Source: Poindextera sp041691315 (GTDB lineage: Bacteria; Pseudomonadota; Alphaproteobacteria; Caulobacterales; Caulobacteraceae). From it: a DNA stretch of 64,000 nucleotides. The DNA lies in contig JBEPUW010000014.1 of the NCBI GenBank assembly GCA_041691315.1, positions 21,849 through 85,848 of the forward strand, in the 5' to 3' direction. The notes under the pieces are model-generated. The model was given only the letters and a program-made list of their open reading frames with translations, ran no database searches and was not told the DNA's origin. The position numbers and the translations under genes were made by a program. Positions 50,889 through 60,397 of this stretch are shown one piece after another (positions within the stretch are counted from its first letter, which is position 1; each line of letters begins with the position of its first letter).

Positions 50889-51905
50889 TCAGCCCGCTTC
50901 GGACGACGAGCCGGATTCCCTGGCCTCGCGCGACGGCTCGCCGCGCGTCGCGTCCTCTTCGGGCGCCGGCAGGCGGCCCTCCAGCGCCCGGCGCTGGCGC
51001 TCGCGGTCCGGCGGGGTCCAGGGCCGGGTTTCGACGGCTACCTGTTGTGGATAGGCAAAGGTGAGGCCTTCGCGTTCGAACACCGCCTTGACGTCCTTGA
51101 TCAGGTCGAACCGGGTGTCGATATAGCCGTCCGGCGAGGTCCAGGCGCGCAGCGTCACGGTGACCGTGCTTTCGCCCAGTGCGGTCAGCTTGGCCCAGGG
51201 CGCCGGCTCGGCGACGATGCGTTGGTCGGCCCTGGCCGTCTCGACCAGTAGCGCCAGGGCCAAGTCCACGTCGTCGTCGTAGTCGATGCCGAAGTCCATG
51301 ACGATGCGACGGTTCTCCGGCATCGAGTAGTTGACGATGATGTCGCCGAACGCCTTGCTGTTGGGAATGAACACGACCGAATTATCCAGGTCGTGCAGGC
51401 GGGTGACGAAGAGATCGAGCCCCCGCACCTTGCCAACCGTGCCGCTGATCTGCACCCGGTCGCCGATGCGATAGGGGCGCAGCAAAAGGATCATCACGCC
51501 GGCCGCGACATTGCTCAGGCCGCCTTGCAAGGCCAGCCCGATCGCCAGCGAGGCAGCGCCCAGCACCGCAAGCACCGAGGTGGTCTGCACCCCGATCTGC
51601 TGCAGGACCGCGATCAGGCCGATGATCACCACGCCGTAGCGCACCAGCGAGCCGATGAAGTCCTGCAGCACCGCGTCCGGCGCGTGGCCGTGCAACCGGC
51701 CCATGGCCCGCTTGGCCGTTTGCGAGGCCCAGCCTGCCAGCCACAGGGTGACCAGCAGCATCCCGATGCTGATGGCCAGGTTCAGCACCACGTGAGCGGT
51801 GGAACTCGCCAGCAACACCCAGCCTTGCGGCCCACCGAACAGCAGAGTGTGAATCTGGTCGCTTATCGGTTGCTGAGCGGGTGCAAGCGGATGGGCGATG
51901 GCCAT
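50889..51905 (-). CDS. MscS-family mechanosensitive ion channel
   Basis: The 338-residue channel has about three N-terminal helices, then GVVIIGLIAVLQQIGV and the pore-lining LAVLGAASLAIGLALQGGLS, a Gly/Ala-rich TM3 as in MscS. The soft cytoplasmic beta domain follows with LRPYRIGDRVQISGTVGKVR and LDNSVVFIPNSKAFGDIIVN. It opens under membrane tension to release solutes during hypo-osmotic shock. The C-terminal ~45 residues are polar and acidic. It is likely monocistronic. Confidence 0.92.
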   Translation of the reverse strand: MAIAHPLAPAQQPISDQIHTLLFGGPQGWVLLASSTAHVVLNLAISIGMLLVTLWLAGWASQTAKRAMGRLHGHAPDAVLQDFIGSLVRYGVVIIGLIAVLQQIGVQTTSVLAVLGAASLAIGLALQGGLSNVAAGVMILLLRPYRIGDRVQISGTVGKVRGLDLFVTRLHDLDNSVVFIPNSKAFGDIIVNYSMPENRRIVMDFGIDYDDDVDLALALLVETARADQRIVAEPAPWAKLTALGESTVTVTLRAWTSPDGYIDTRFDLIKDVKAVFEREGLTFAYPQQVAVETRPWTPPDRERQRRALEGRLPAPEEDATRGEPSREARESGSSSEAG

Positions 51906-51942
51906 GCGGACGTAACGCCGCTCAACGTAAATCGGCGCCAGT

Positions 51943-53007
51943 TCAGCGTTTCATCAGCGACAGCGCCAGTTCGGCCAGGCCGCGGGTGCCGGAATTGTCG
52001 CGGCTGGCGTTGCCGGTGCCGATCCCGTCCAGATTGCGCTTGAACACCCCCTGGCCGATCGAGGCGAGGCGGAAGGCCGCGAAGCCGACATAGAAGTTGA
52101 AGTCCTCGATGCCGTCGCGGCTGGTGCGCCGGCAATAGGCGGCGACATACTCCAGCTCCGTAGGGATGCCGGATGTCTTGAAGTCGACGCCGGTCAGCGT
52201 GCCCCAACTCTCCGACACCGAGTGCCAGAGCAGCCCGCCGTAGCCGATGTCGGCCAGCGGGTTGCCCAGGGTCGACAGCTCCCAGTCGAGCACGGCGATG
52301 ATCCGGGGCTCGGTCTGGTGGAACATGACGTTCTCCAGCCGGTAGTCGCCGTGGGCGATGGTGGTGGTCTCTTCCTTCGGCGCGCGTTCGGGCAAAAGCG
52401 CGATCAGCTCTTCCATCGCCTCGATCGTCTCGGTCTCGGCGCCCCGGTACTGTTTGGTCCAGCGATCGATCTGGCGGGTGAAATAGTTGCCCGGCCGGCC
52501 GTAGTCGCCCAGCCCGATGGCCGCGTAGTCGACCCCGTGCAGCCGGGCCAGAACCGCGTTCAGCTCGTCATAGACCGCGGTGCGCTCGGCGGGCGCCAAG
52601 CCCGGCAGGCGGGCGTCGCGGAATATGCGGCCCTGCAGGAAGTCCATCACATAGAAGGTCGTGCCGATGATGGCCTGGTCCAGGCAGAGCGCCCGCATGA
52701 CCGGCACCGGAAATTTGGCGTCGCCCAGCGCCTTCATCACCCGGTATTCGCGGTCGACCTGGTGAGCGCTGGCCAGCAGCTGGCCCGGCGGCTTCTTGCG
52801 CAGCACATAGCGCCGGTCGCCGGCGTCGATCAGGAAGGTCGGGTTGGAGGCGCCGCCGCGGAACTGGCGCACGCTCATCGGCCCGCGAAAGCCCTCGACA
52901 TTCTGCGTCAGCCAGGCCTCGAGCCCGGCCTCGTCGAAGCGGTGGTTGTCGCGAACGTCGCCGACTTCGGGCGGATAGTCTTCGGCCATTGCCTTCCCCA
53001 TCGTCAT
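51943..53007 (-). CDS. Phosphotransferase family protein (APH-like, ACAD10-type)
   Basis: The 354-residue protein has RQFRGGASNPTFLIDAGDRR (ATP loop), YVLRKKPPGQLLASAHQVDR, the Brenner-type catalytic HGDYRLENVMFH and metal-binding LDWELSTLGNPLADIG, all typical of aminoglycoside-phosphotransferase-fold proteins associated with acyl-CoA metabolism. The ATG at 53007 is preferred because GAGG lies six bases upstream; others at 53001 and 52989 are possible. Family members are thought to phosphorylate hydroxy acids. It is divergent from an enoyl-CoA hydratase, a common pairing. Confidence 0.88.
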   Translation of the reverse strand: MTMGKAMAEDYPPEVGDVRDNHRFDEAGLEAWLTQNVEGFRGPMSVRQFRGGASNPTFLIDAGDRRYVLRKKPPGQLLASAHQVDREYRVMKALGDAKFPVPVMRALCLDQAIIGTTFYVMDFLQGRIFRDARLPGLAPAERTAVYDELNAVLARLHGVDYAAIGLGDYGRPGNYFTRQIDRWTKQYRGAETETIEAMEELIALLPERAPKEETTTIAHGDYRLENVMFHQTEPRIIAVLDWELSTLGNPLADIGYGGLLWHSVSESWGTLTGVDFKTSGIPTELEYVAAYCRRTSRDGIEDFNFYVGFAAFRLASIGQGVFKRNLDGIGTGNASRDNSGTRGLAELALSLMKR

Positions 53008-53090
53008 CCGTCGCCTCACTATGGCAAGGCCTTGAACCTCGGCGACCTGCTTAGCAAGGTGACCACGGGACAGGGCAAGAGGAGACAACC

Positions 53091-53894
53091 ATGCCCGCCA
53101 TCGCCATCGAAGATTTCGTGCACGTGCTCTACGCGGTGCGCGACCACATCTGCCGCATCACTCTGAATCGGCCGGAGCGGCGCAATGCGCTCAACCCGCG
53201 CGCCTATGCCGAGATCGAGGCGGCCTTCCGCCACGCTTCCGCCGATATCGAGGTGCGCTGCGTGGTGGTCACCGGCGCCGATCCGGCCTTCTGCTCCGGC
53301 GAAGACATCAAGGAGATGATGACCGGCGAGGCCCGAGAGCCGGCGACGCCGCGCGTGCGATTCGAGCCGACGCCCGCGGCCATGGCCGTGATCGAGTGCG
53401 ACAAGCCGGTGATCGCGGCGGTGAACGGGCCGGCGGTCGGCTGGGGCATGGAGCTGGCGCTCTATGCCGACATGCGCATCGCCTCGGAAAAGGCGGTATT
53501 CGCCGAGCTGTTCATCAAGCGCGGCCTGGTCTGCGATGTCGGCGGCTTCTGGAAGCTGCCGGCCATCGTCGGGTCCGAGAAGGCGGCCGAACTGCTGTTC
53601 ACCGGCGACCCGATCGATGCCGCGGAGGCGCTGCGCATCGGCCTGGTCGGCCGCATGGTCCCGCACGGCGAACTGATGGACGCCGCCATGGCACTGGCGG
53701 GACGCATCGCCGCCAATCCGCCGCTGGCGCTGACGGCGATGAAGGCGGGCCTGCGCCGCACCAGCCCCGGCGACCCGCGCGAGATCGGGTCCTGGGCCAT
53801 CGAGACCATCTACCGGCTGTTCGCCACCGAGGATCACCGCGAAGGCGTCCGCAGCTTCACCGAAAAGCGCGCCCCGGTGTTCACGGGGCGATAG
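53091..53894 (+). CDS. Enoyl-CoA hydratase/isomerase family protein
   Basis: The 267-residue crotonase-fold protein shows ICRITLNRPERRNALNPRAY, DPAFCSGEDIKEMMTG (first oxyanion-hole region), and AVNGPAVGWGMELALYADMR (second). The catalytic-acid position lies in the FIKRGLVCDVGGFWKLPAIV region. It hydrates 2-enoyl-CoA or rearranges double bonds in fatty-acid or related catabolism. Sharing an intergenic region with the APH-like kinase supports a catabolic setting. Substrate chain length is not predictable. Confidence 0.92.
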   Translation: MPAIAIEDFVHVLYAVRDHICRITLNRPERRNALNPRAYAEIEAAFRHASADIEVRCVVVTGADPAFCSGEDIKEMMTGEAREPATPRVRFEPTPAAMAVIECDKPVIAAVNGPAVGWGMELALYADMRIASEKAVFAELFIKRGLVCDVGGFWKLPAIVGSEKAAELLFTGDPIDAAEALRIGLVGRMVPHGELMDAAMALAGRIAANPPLALTAMKAGLRRTSPGDPREIGSWAIETIYRLFATEDHREGVRSFTEKRAPVFTGR

Positions 53895-53906
53895 AGAGGC
53901 GGCGCT

Positions 53907-54080
53907 ATGAAGACGAGTGTGGTCCCAGAAACGCTGCCGCCACTGACGGAAGCTCAGCGCAAGCACCTCGCCTCGCTAGCGGCGCTGCCTGACGAGTCAA
54001 TCGACACCAGCGATATCCCCGAGCTGTACGACGAGGCGTGGGCGGCCGGCGCGCGGGCCGTGACAACGCCGCGACCCTAG
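53907..54080 (+). CDS. Small orphan antitoxin-like protein (BrnA N-terminus-like, 57 aa)
   Basis: The short ORF encodes MKTSVVPETLPPLTEAQRKH, then LASLAALPDESIDTSDIPEL and about 17 more residues. The PPLTEAQRKHLASLA... IDTSDIPEL pattern is what precedes the DNA-binding part of many BrnA-like and related antitoxins. Here the protein stops before any ribbon-helix-helix domain, so it looks truncated or is a short variant. No BrnT-like toxin gene is adjacent. It follows the enoyl-CoA hydratase by 12 bp. Confidence 0.6.
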   Translation: MKTSVVPETLPPLTEAQRKHLASLAALPDESIDTSDIPELYDEAWAAGARAVTTPRP

Positions 54081-54085
54081 CCGAA

Positions 54086-54604
54086 CTATTCTCGTGTTTC
54101 TGGACCGTTGATCCTCATGATCCAATCATCATCAAGGTTTATCAAGGCTTCAGCCGTGCGTGGATGGCCTTTAGCTATCGCCTGCGCGGCCGCGACCGAC
54201 AGGACCATCGACTGGTCCCATGGGTCAGCGCGGTGGGCGCTGGTGGACTCCATCAATGCTTGGAGGCTCTCTTGGTATGCCTTGGCCAAGAACGACGGAA
54301 TCGCTGGCCCCTTGCCGTTGACTCGCGAAACTTCGATCGCGGCCGGCAGCAGGAAGAAATCGAAGGCGACAGGGCCGGGCGCTTCGGCCGCGATCTGCAC
54401 CAAGTGGGGTACGGCAGCATAGGAGGCTGTGAAGACGTCCTCCTGATGGCACAGGCTTGACCACAGCGAGAGCCATGGCTCGTCGAGGTAGTCGTGTTTT
54501 GGTCCGGGCGACTTCGCCAATTGCTGCAATAGCAGCGGTATGTCCGACGCTGGGCCATAGCAATGGCTCAGGTCAGACCAACGTGGATCATCAATTGCAA
54601 GCAT
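54086..54604 (-). CDS. Hypothetical protein with DPRW-LSH start and CHQxDVxTASYAAVPH motif
   Basis: This 172-residue protein starts MLAIDDPRWSDLSHCYGPAS and contains SLWSSLCHQEDVFTASYAAV followed by PHLVQIAAEAPG. I recall similar unnamed proteins in other bacteria with the same W-x-x-L-x-H-Q-x-D-V-x-x-A-S-Y-A-A-V-P-H core; a helical repeat-type fold is likely, but no function is assigned. Codons around its start are visibly more AT-rich than neighbouring genes, consistent with acquired DNA. It is convergent with the orphan antitoxin-like ORF. Confidence 0.7.
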   Translation of the reverse strand: MLAIDDPRWSDLSHCYGPASDIPLLLQQLAKSPGPKHDYLDEPWLSLWSSLCHQEDVFTASYAAVPHLVQIAAEAPGPVAFDFFLLPAAIEVSRVNGKGPAIPSFLAKAYQESLQALMESTSAHRADPWDQSMVLSVAAAQAIAKGHPRTAEALINLDDDWIMRINGPETRE

Positions 54605-54715
54605 ATTAGACGGTCTCACAAATCGCGACCCGTTCGCAACCAATACGGGTCCTTTAGACGGTGTGTTTCTCGCTAAGGTGCAAGGCAATCCGTGCTCGTC
54701 ACGGGCGGCCTTGTA

Positions 54716-54742
54716 GTGGCTCAGGCGCGACCAGCGCGGGTC
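54716..54742 (-). other. Partial second copy of the DPRW-LSH coding start
   Basis: On the minus strand this reads DPRWSRLSH, in frame with and upstream of the hypothetical gene starting at 54604, whose own start has DPRWSDLSH (54563-54589). Between the copies the frame stays open (HYKAARDEHGLPCTLARNTP). It looks like a leftover from a duplicated or longer gene. Confidence 0.4.
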
Positions 54743-54753
54743 TCCGGGCCGGG

Positions 54754-57269
54754 CTACTCCGTCCTCAGCACCGGCGCCGGGCGGCGCGCCAGGGCGGTGA
54801 AGGCGCCGACGGCGCCGGCGCAGACGCCGAGGGCGGCCACGGCGGCCAGCACGACGACGATCCCGCTCCAGTCGATGGCCCAGTGGGTCTTGAAGATCAA
54901 GGTAATCACCGGCCAGGCGGCAGCGGCGCCGAGCAGCACGCCGGCGACGCCGGCTATGGCGCCGACCGCGCCGTATTCCACGCAATAGGCGGCGAGGATC
55001 TGGGCGCGGGTCGAGCCCAGCACCTTCAGCACCGCCGCCTCGCGTGCGCGGGCCTGGGCGGTGGCGGCGATGGCCCCGATCAGCACCAGCAGGCCGGCCA
55101 GCGCCGCCACGGCAGCCGCGCCACGCACAGCCCAGGCCAGTTGGTCGAAGATCTTCGTCGCCGCCTCGAGCTGCTCGCGCACGCTGATCACGTCGACGCT
55201 TGGGAAGTCGCGGCCGAGATTGGCCAGGATCGCGGTCTCTTGGGCCTTGCTGGCCTTGGCGATGGCCACTTCGCGCAGGTTGGCGCCCTTCAGCGCCGCC
55301 GCGTCGAGCACGATCGGGAAGCTCGCGCCAAAGCCGCTGAACTCGACCTTGCGCAGGCCGGCGACGCGGACGTCCAGGTCGCGGCCGAGCAAGGAGATGG
55401 TGACCATGTCGCCCGGCTTCAGTCCCGCCGCATGGGCGATGTCGGAGTCCAGCATGACCTGCGGCGGCCCGGCATAGCCGGCCGACCACCAGGCGCCGGC
55501 GATCACGTTGGCGTCGGGCGGGGCGGCGTCGATGGCCGTCAGGCTGATGTCCTGGTCGAAGGCCCAGCGCTGGGTTCGGCCGATCTTGTCCTTGTCGACC
55601 GGGGCGCCGCCGATCTTGGTGATGCGGCCCGTGGCGAAGGGATAGCGGCGATAGTCATCAAGCCTGAGTGGCCCCATCGCGGCGGCGATGTCGGCGTCGA
55701 ACTTCGCCCCGGTCTCCGGCGCGATCTGGGTGAAGACCAGCGAGGGCGCGGTGTTGGGCGCCACGTCCTTTACCTCCGACAGCAGGCTGGACTGGATCAG
55801 CACCACGGTGGTCAGGAGCGCGACGCCAAAGCCGATCGAAGGCGAGGCGGTGCGGGCGGCCGAGCCCGGACCGGACAGATTGGCCAGGCCGATGCGCACC
55901 GCCCCTGAGAACAGACCGCGCAGCCGCCGCGCCAGCCAGATCGCCGCCTGACCGACCAGCCAGAGCACGATAAACCCGGCCAGCACGCCGGCGATCATGA
56001 TCCCGGCGACCATCGAGCTGGGTGCGGTGACCACCGTCAGGCCGATCAGCCCGACCACGGCCAGGACCATGGCGACGACCTCCAGCCCGAATCCCAGCCG
56101 ACCGCCCAGATCGCTGCGGAACAGTGAGGCCGGCGGCGTCGCGCGGGCGCGGGCCAACGGCGCCAGGCTGAAGGCGGCCGCCGCCATCACCCCGAACAGG
56201 CCGGCGCGGACCAAGGGCTCGGGGTAGAGGGCGAACAGCACCGGCACCGGCAGCCGGTCCTTGGCGATCCAGCCAAGGGCGAAAGGCGAGGCGGCGCCGA
56301 TGGCCAGGCCGATGCCGACGCCGAGCGCGGCCAGGAGCCCGATCTGGATCAGATAGACGTTGCGGATCAGCCCGCCGCTGGCCCCCAGCGCCTTCAAGAC
56401 GGCGATCGAGGGCCGCCGCGCGCTCAGATAGGTGGAGACGGCGCTGGAGACGCCCAGCCCGCCGGCCAGCAAGGCCGCCAGGCCGATGAAGCTCAGGAAA
56501 AACTCCAGCTGATCGATCAGCCGCCCGAGCCCCGCCGCCGCATCGTTGCGGCTGCGGGCGCGGAAGCCGGCATGCGGAAATGTGTGGTTCAGCCCGCGCA
56601 CGGCCGCGCGCGGCTGGACGCCCGGCGGCAGCGCGATGCGGACGGTCTCCCCGAAGAGGGCGTCATTGGAGATCAGGCCTGACTTCTCCAGAGCGGCGCG
56701 CGAGACCATGACGCCCGGCCCGAGCGCGAAGCCGCGCCCCAACCGATCCGGCTGGCTGACCAGGATGGCGCGGGCGACAAAGGGGGTGTCGCCGACCAGG
56801 AAGGTCTGGCCGAGCGCGATGTGCAGGCGGGTGAGCAGTTCGGCCTCGACCGCCGCGCCAGGGACGCGGCCGACCGGGGCCGTGGCCTCGGCGATGCTGG
56901 ACGCCCCGTTCAGCACCACCGCGCCGGCGAGCGGAAAGGCGGAGTCGACGCCGCGCACCTCGGCCAGGTGCCGGTCGCCTTCGCCGCCGGGGCCGGACGC
57001 CATCGCCCGCACCGCCACGGCGTCGGTGACCCGGCCGAGGTGGCGGAAGGCGGCCTGCTCGTCCTTGTTGAAGCGCCGGCCCTCGACCGAGACCGCGACA
57101 TCGCCGCCCAGGATCGAGCGCGCCTGCGAGGCCAGGCCCTGCCTGAACGCCTCCGCCGTCGAGCCGGCGGCGGCCAGGGCCGCAACGCCCAGCGCCAGGC
57201 AGGCCAGGAAGATGCGAAAACCGGCGACGCCCGATCGGAGTTCGCGGCGCGCGAAGGTCAGGGACAGGC

Positions 57270-57273
<4 letters not shown>
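54754..57273 (-). CDS. ABC transporter permease, YbbP/FtsX-type
   Basis: The 839-residue permease has FtsX-like halves with several C-terminal helices each and large periplasmic domains. The N-terminus LTFARRELRSGVAGFRIFLA, the middle helices FLSFIGLAALLAGGLGVSSA and the C-terminal AREAAVLKVLGSTRAQILAA are typical of the YbbP (predicted lysophospholipase-transport) group. It overlaps the ATPase gene by 4 bp. By analogy to YbbAP-TesA it may extract hydrophobic compounds from the inner membrane. Full length with no interruptions. Confidence 0.92.
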
Positions 57274-57947
<674 letters not shown>

Positions 57948-58018
57948 GACAGGCTTTCGACGCTTGAGGGGCGGCAGAGGCGGTCTACATAGTGTTCCCA
58001 CCGCCGAGAAGCTTGCCC

Positions 58019-58648
58019 ATGCTCACCCGCCGCCTGTTGATCGCCGCCGCTGCCGGCCTGGCCGCCTTTCCGGCGGCCGCCGCGCCGACCAAGCCGCCGG
58101 TGGTGACCATCCTCGGCGACTCAATCACCGCCGGCCTTGGTCTGGCCGCCGGCGACGCCCTGCCGGCCCGGTTGCAAGCCGCACTGGCGGCCATCGGCGT
58201 CTCGGCGACCGTGCGCGGCGCCGGCGTCTCCGGCGACACTACCGCCGGCGGCCTGGCGCGGCTGGACTTCAGCGTCCAGCCGGACACCCGCGTCTGTGTG
58301 ATCGAGCTCGGCGCCAACGACTATCTGCAATCGGTCGAACCGAAGCTGATGCAAGCCAACCTGACCGCCATCGTCCGCCGGCTGAAGACCCGGGGCGTCG
58401 CCGTGGTGCTGGCCGGCAGCAATGCGCCGCGCACCGGCTCCGGCGCCTATGGCCGCGCCTTCGACGCCGTCTTCCCAAGCGTGGCGCGCGCCGGCGGCGC
58501 CACCCTGGCGCCCGACCTGCTGGCCGGTGTCGAGGACCGGCCGGGCTTTCGCCAGGCCGACGGCCTGCACCCGAACGCGGCCGGCGTGAACATCATCGCC
58601 GCCCGCCTGGCGCCCGCCGTCGCCCGGGCGCTGCGGTCGCACAAATAG
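58019..58648 (+). CDS. SGNH-family arylesterase/lysophospholipase (TesA-like)
   Basis: The 209-residue enzyme has a signal peptide (MLTRRLLIAAAAGLAAFPAA, cleavage after about residue 23). SGNH blocks are visible: TILGDSITAGLGLA (Ser), AGVSGDTTAGGL (Gly), VIELGANDYLQ (Asn) and ADGLHPNAAGVN (Asp/His). It would act in the periplasm on lysophospholipids or thioesters. It is divergent from ybbA, so the genes probably function together. GTG at 57992 is a less likely alternative start. Confidence 0.92.
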   Translation: MLTRRLLIAAAAGLAAFPAAAAPTKPPVVTILGDSITAGLGLAAGDALPARLQAALAAIGVSATVRGAGVSGDTTAGGLARLDFSVQPDTRVCVIELGANDYLQSVEPKLMQANLTAIVRRLKTRGVAVVLAGSNAPRTGSGAYGRAFDAVFPSVARAGGATLAPDLLAGVEDRPGFRQADGLHPNAAGVNIIAARLAPAVARALRSHK

Positions 58649-58726
58649 GCCGCCCCCGCTTGCCCCACAGGCCGGCTGGCCGCTAGGCTTCCGGCATAAA
58701 TTCGAAAAGACATTGGAGGAACGACC

Positions 58727-59647
58727 ATGGGATTGCTCGATGGCAAGGTTGTGCTGGTCACCGGCGGCGGGCGCGGGATCGGCCGGGAGACGGCGATCTT
58801 GGCCGCTCAGCAGGGCGCCAAGGTGATCGTCAACGATCTCGGCGCCGCCATCAACGGCGAAGGCGCCGACGAGGGCCCGGCGCAGGAGGTGGTCAACGTC
58901 ATCAAGGCCGCCGGCGGCGAGGCTGTGGCCAATACCGAGAGCGTCACCGACCTGCATGCGGTCGGTCACATGGTGCAGCAGGCCATGGACACCTATGGCG
59001 CCCTGCACGCGGTCTCCAATCCGGCCGGCATCCTGCGCGATCGCATGGCGCACAACATGACCGAGGACGAGTGGGACGCGATCATGACCGTGCACCTGCG
59101 CGGTCACTTCAACATCGTGCGCGCCACCATCAACCATTTCCGCACCCAGCAGGATGGCGTCTATGTGATGTGGAGTTCGGGCTCCGGCCTGATCGGCAAT
59201 GTCGGCCAGGCCAATTACGGCGCGGCCAAGATGGGCATAGCGGCCTTTTCGCGGATCATCGCCATGGAGGGCGCGCGCAACAATGTGCGCTCCAACGCCG
59301 TGGCGCCCGGAGCCGCCACCCGGATGACCGATTCCGTGCCGCGCGACGAGGAAGGCGCCAAGCGGCGCGAGGCCATGCGCGAGGTGCAGAGCCCGGTGCG
59401 GCCGGCCCAGTTGACCGTGGCGCTGATGTCGGACGCGGCCAAACACATCTCCGGGCAGATATTCGGCTCCGGCGGCTACAACCTGTCGGTCTATTCGCAG
59501 CCCAGGCCGATCAACACCTATTCGCGCGATGGCGGTTGGGACGCCGACGGCATCGTCGCCGACTTCTTCCCGCTTGCGGAGAAGGACTTCAGCCCGCTGG
59601 CCCGCACCGCGCCGGCGGCGGCCATCCCGGTGCCGGCGAAAGCCTAA
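58727..59647 (+). CDS. SDR family oxidoreductase, MFE-2-like
   Basis: The 306-residue short-chain dehydrogenase has VLVTGGGRGIGRETAILAAQ (cofactor loop), VNDLGAAINGEGADEG, NPAGILRDRMAHNMTEDEWD, and catalytic NYGAAKMG (YxxxK). The C-terminal extension includes SGSGLIGNVGQ and YSQPRPINTYS. It is a paralogue of the 3555-4478 gene, with the same core and same C-terminal tail. Such enzymes oxidise 3-hydroxyacyl-CoA in peroxisomal-type multifunctional enzymes. A GGAGGAACG ribosome site precedes the ATG. Confidence 0.9.
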   Translation: MGLLDGKVVLVTGGGRGIGRETAILAAQQGAKVIVNDLGAAINGEGADEGPAQEVVNVIKAAGGEAVANTESVTDLHAVGHMVQQAMDTYGALHAVSNPAGILRDRMAHNMTEDEWDAIMTVHLRGHFNIVRATINHFRTQQDGVYVMWSSGSGLIGNVGQANYGAAKMGIAAFSRIIAMEGARNNVRSNAVAPGAATRMTDSVPRDEEGAKRREAMREVQSPVRPAQLTVALMSDAAKHISGQIFGSGGYNLSVYSQPRPINTYSRDGGWDADGIVADFFPLAEKDFSPLARTAPAAAIPVPAKA

Positions 59648-59656
59648 GACGACCTG

Positions 59657-60379
59657 TCAGTTTTCGGCGTCCTCGTCGGTCTCGACGGCGACCAAGGCGT
59701 CGCCGCCCAGGGCTTCATAGCGCCGTGAGGCCAGCCATTGCAGGCGTTTGGCCTGAGTCAGCAGCACCCTCCGCAGGCCGCCCTGCACCTTCCGCTCGGC
59801 GACTGCCTGGGCCAGCCGCGACAGGATCAGCGCCCGGCGGGCCAGGCGAAAGTCCGGGTGTGAGCGCAGGTCGAAGACGCGCTCGGAGACGATCCGACCC
59901 CGCACCGACCCTGGCCGCTCGACAGTCAAGGCGCCTGGCGGCGGGTCTTTCTCGTTGAGGATCGCCTTGAACTGCGAATTCTCGACCGCCTGCATCGTGA
60001 TGAGTCGTTCCAGGGCGTCCAGTCGTTGCCGCGCGCCAAGGTCGGTGCGCGGCGCGTCCTGCAGCTCGGGCATCGGCCAGACCTCGATCTCGAACACCTC
60101 GAAGGGGTCGAGCACCGACATGGCAACCGCGTCGGTGCGCTGGTTGGTTAGATGGCGGCGGATGCGGGTGCGCAGCCGCTCATTGGTCTGGCCGACATAG
60201 ATCGGCTCGCCGTCGTAGTCGAAGAAGGCATAGACGCCCCAGCGGTAGTTGCCGACTGGGATAGGGCCGAAGGGGGTGTCGAGGAAGCGCTGCAGATTGG
60301 CGCGCAAGTCCTCGGTCTCGAACGGCGGAACATTGGTGGCGTCGGGGTTACGACCGAACAGGTCCTCCGGCTCAGGCAT
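59657..60379 (-). CDS. GIY-YIG family nuclease
   Basis: The 240-residue protein has GVYAFFDYDGEPIYVGQTNE at residues ~48-67, the GIY-(x~11)-YIG motif (GVY at 48-50, YVG at 61-63), followed by LRTRIRRHLTNQ with the conserved Arg. The C-terminal two-thirds are helical. It lies 18 bp downstream of the m5C methyltransferase on the same strand, the layout of a restriction-modification system. It lacks the long insertion I associate with Eco29kI-type enzymes, so any cleavage specificity is unknown. It could alternatively be a repair nuclease. Confidence 0.75.
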   Translation of the reverse strand: MPEPEDLFGRNPDATNVPPFETEDLRANLQRFLDTPFGPIPVGNYRWGVYAFFDYDGEPIYVGQTNERLRTRIRRHLTNQRTDAVAMSVLDPFEVFEIEVWPMPELQDAPRTDLGARQRLDALERLITMQAVENSQFKAILNEKDPPPGALTVERPGSVRGRIVSERVFDLRSHPDFRLARRALILSRLAQAVAERKVQGGLRRVLLTQAKRLQWLASRRYEALGGDALVAVETDEDAEN

Positions 60380-60397
60380 GGCGGAGAGGGCCGGCGC

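Noticed and set aside
54605..55489. Long upstream extension of the 54086-54604 gene
   Set aside because: It lies antisense-frame over the ABC permease and is Arg-rich there; only the part from about 54604 looks like a protein, although the upstream DPRW copy keeps the exact start open.
59657..60379. Assigning the GIY-YIG protein to the Eco29kI family and a CCGCGG site
   Set aside because: The spacing between GVY and YVG is short and lacks the insertion I associate with Eco29kI, so the specificity is not supported.
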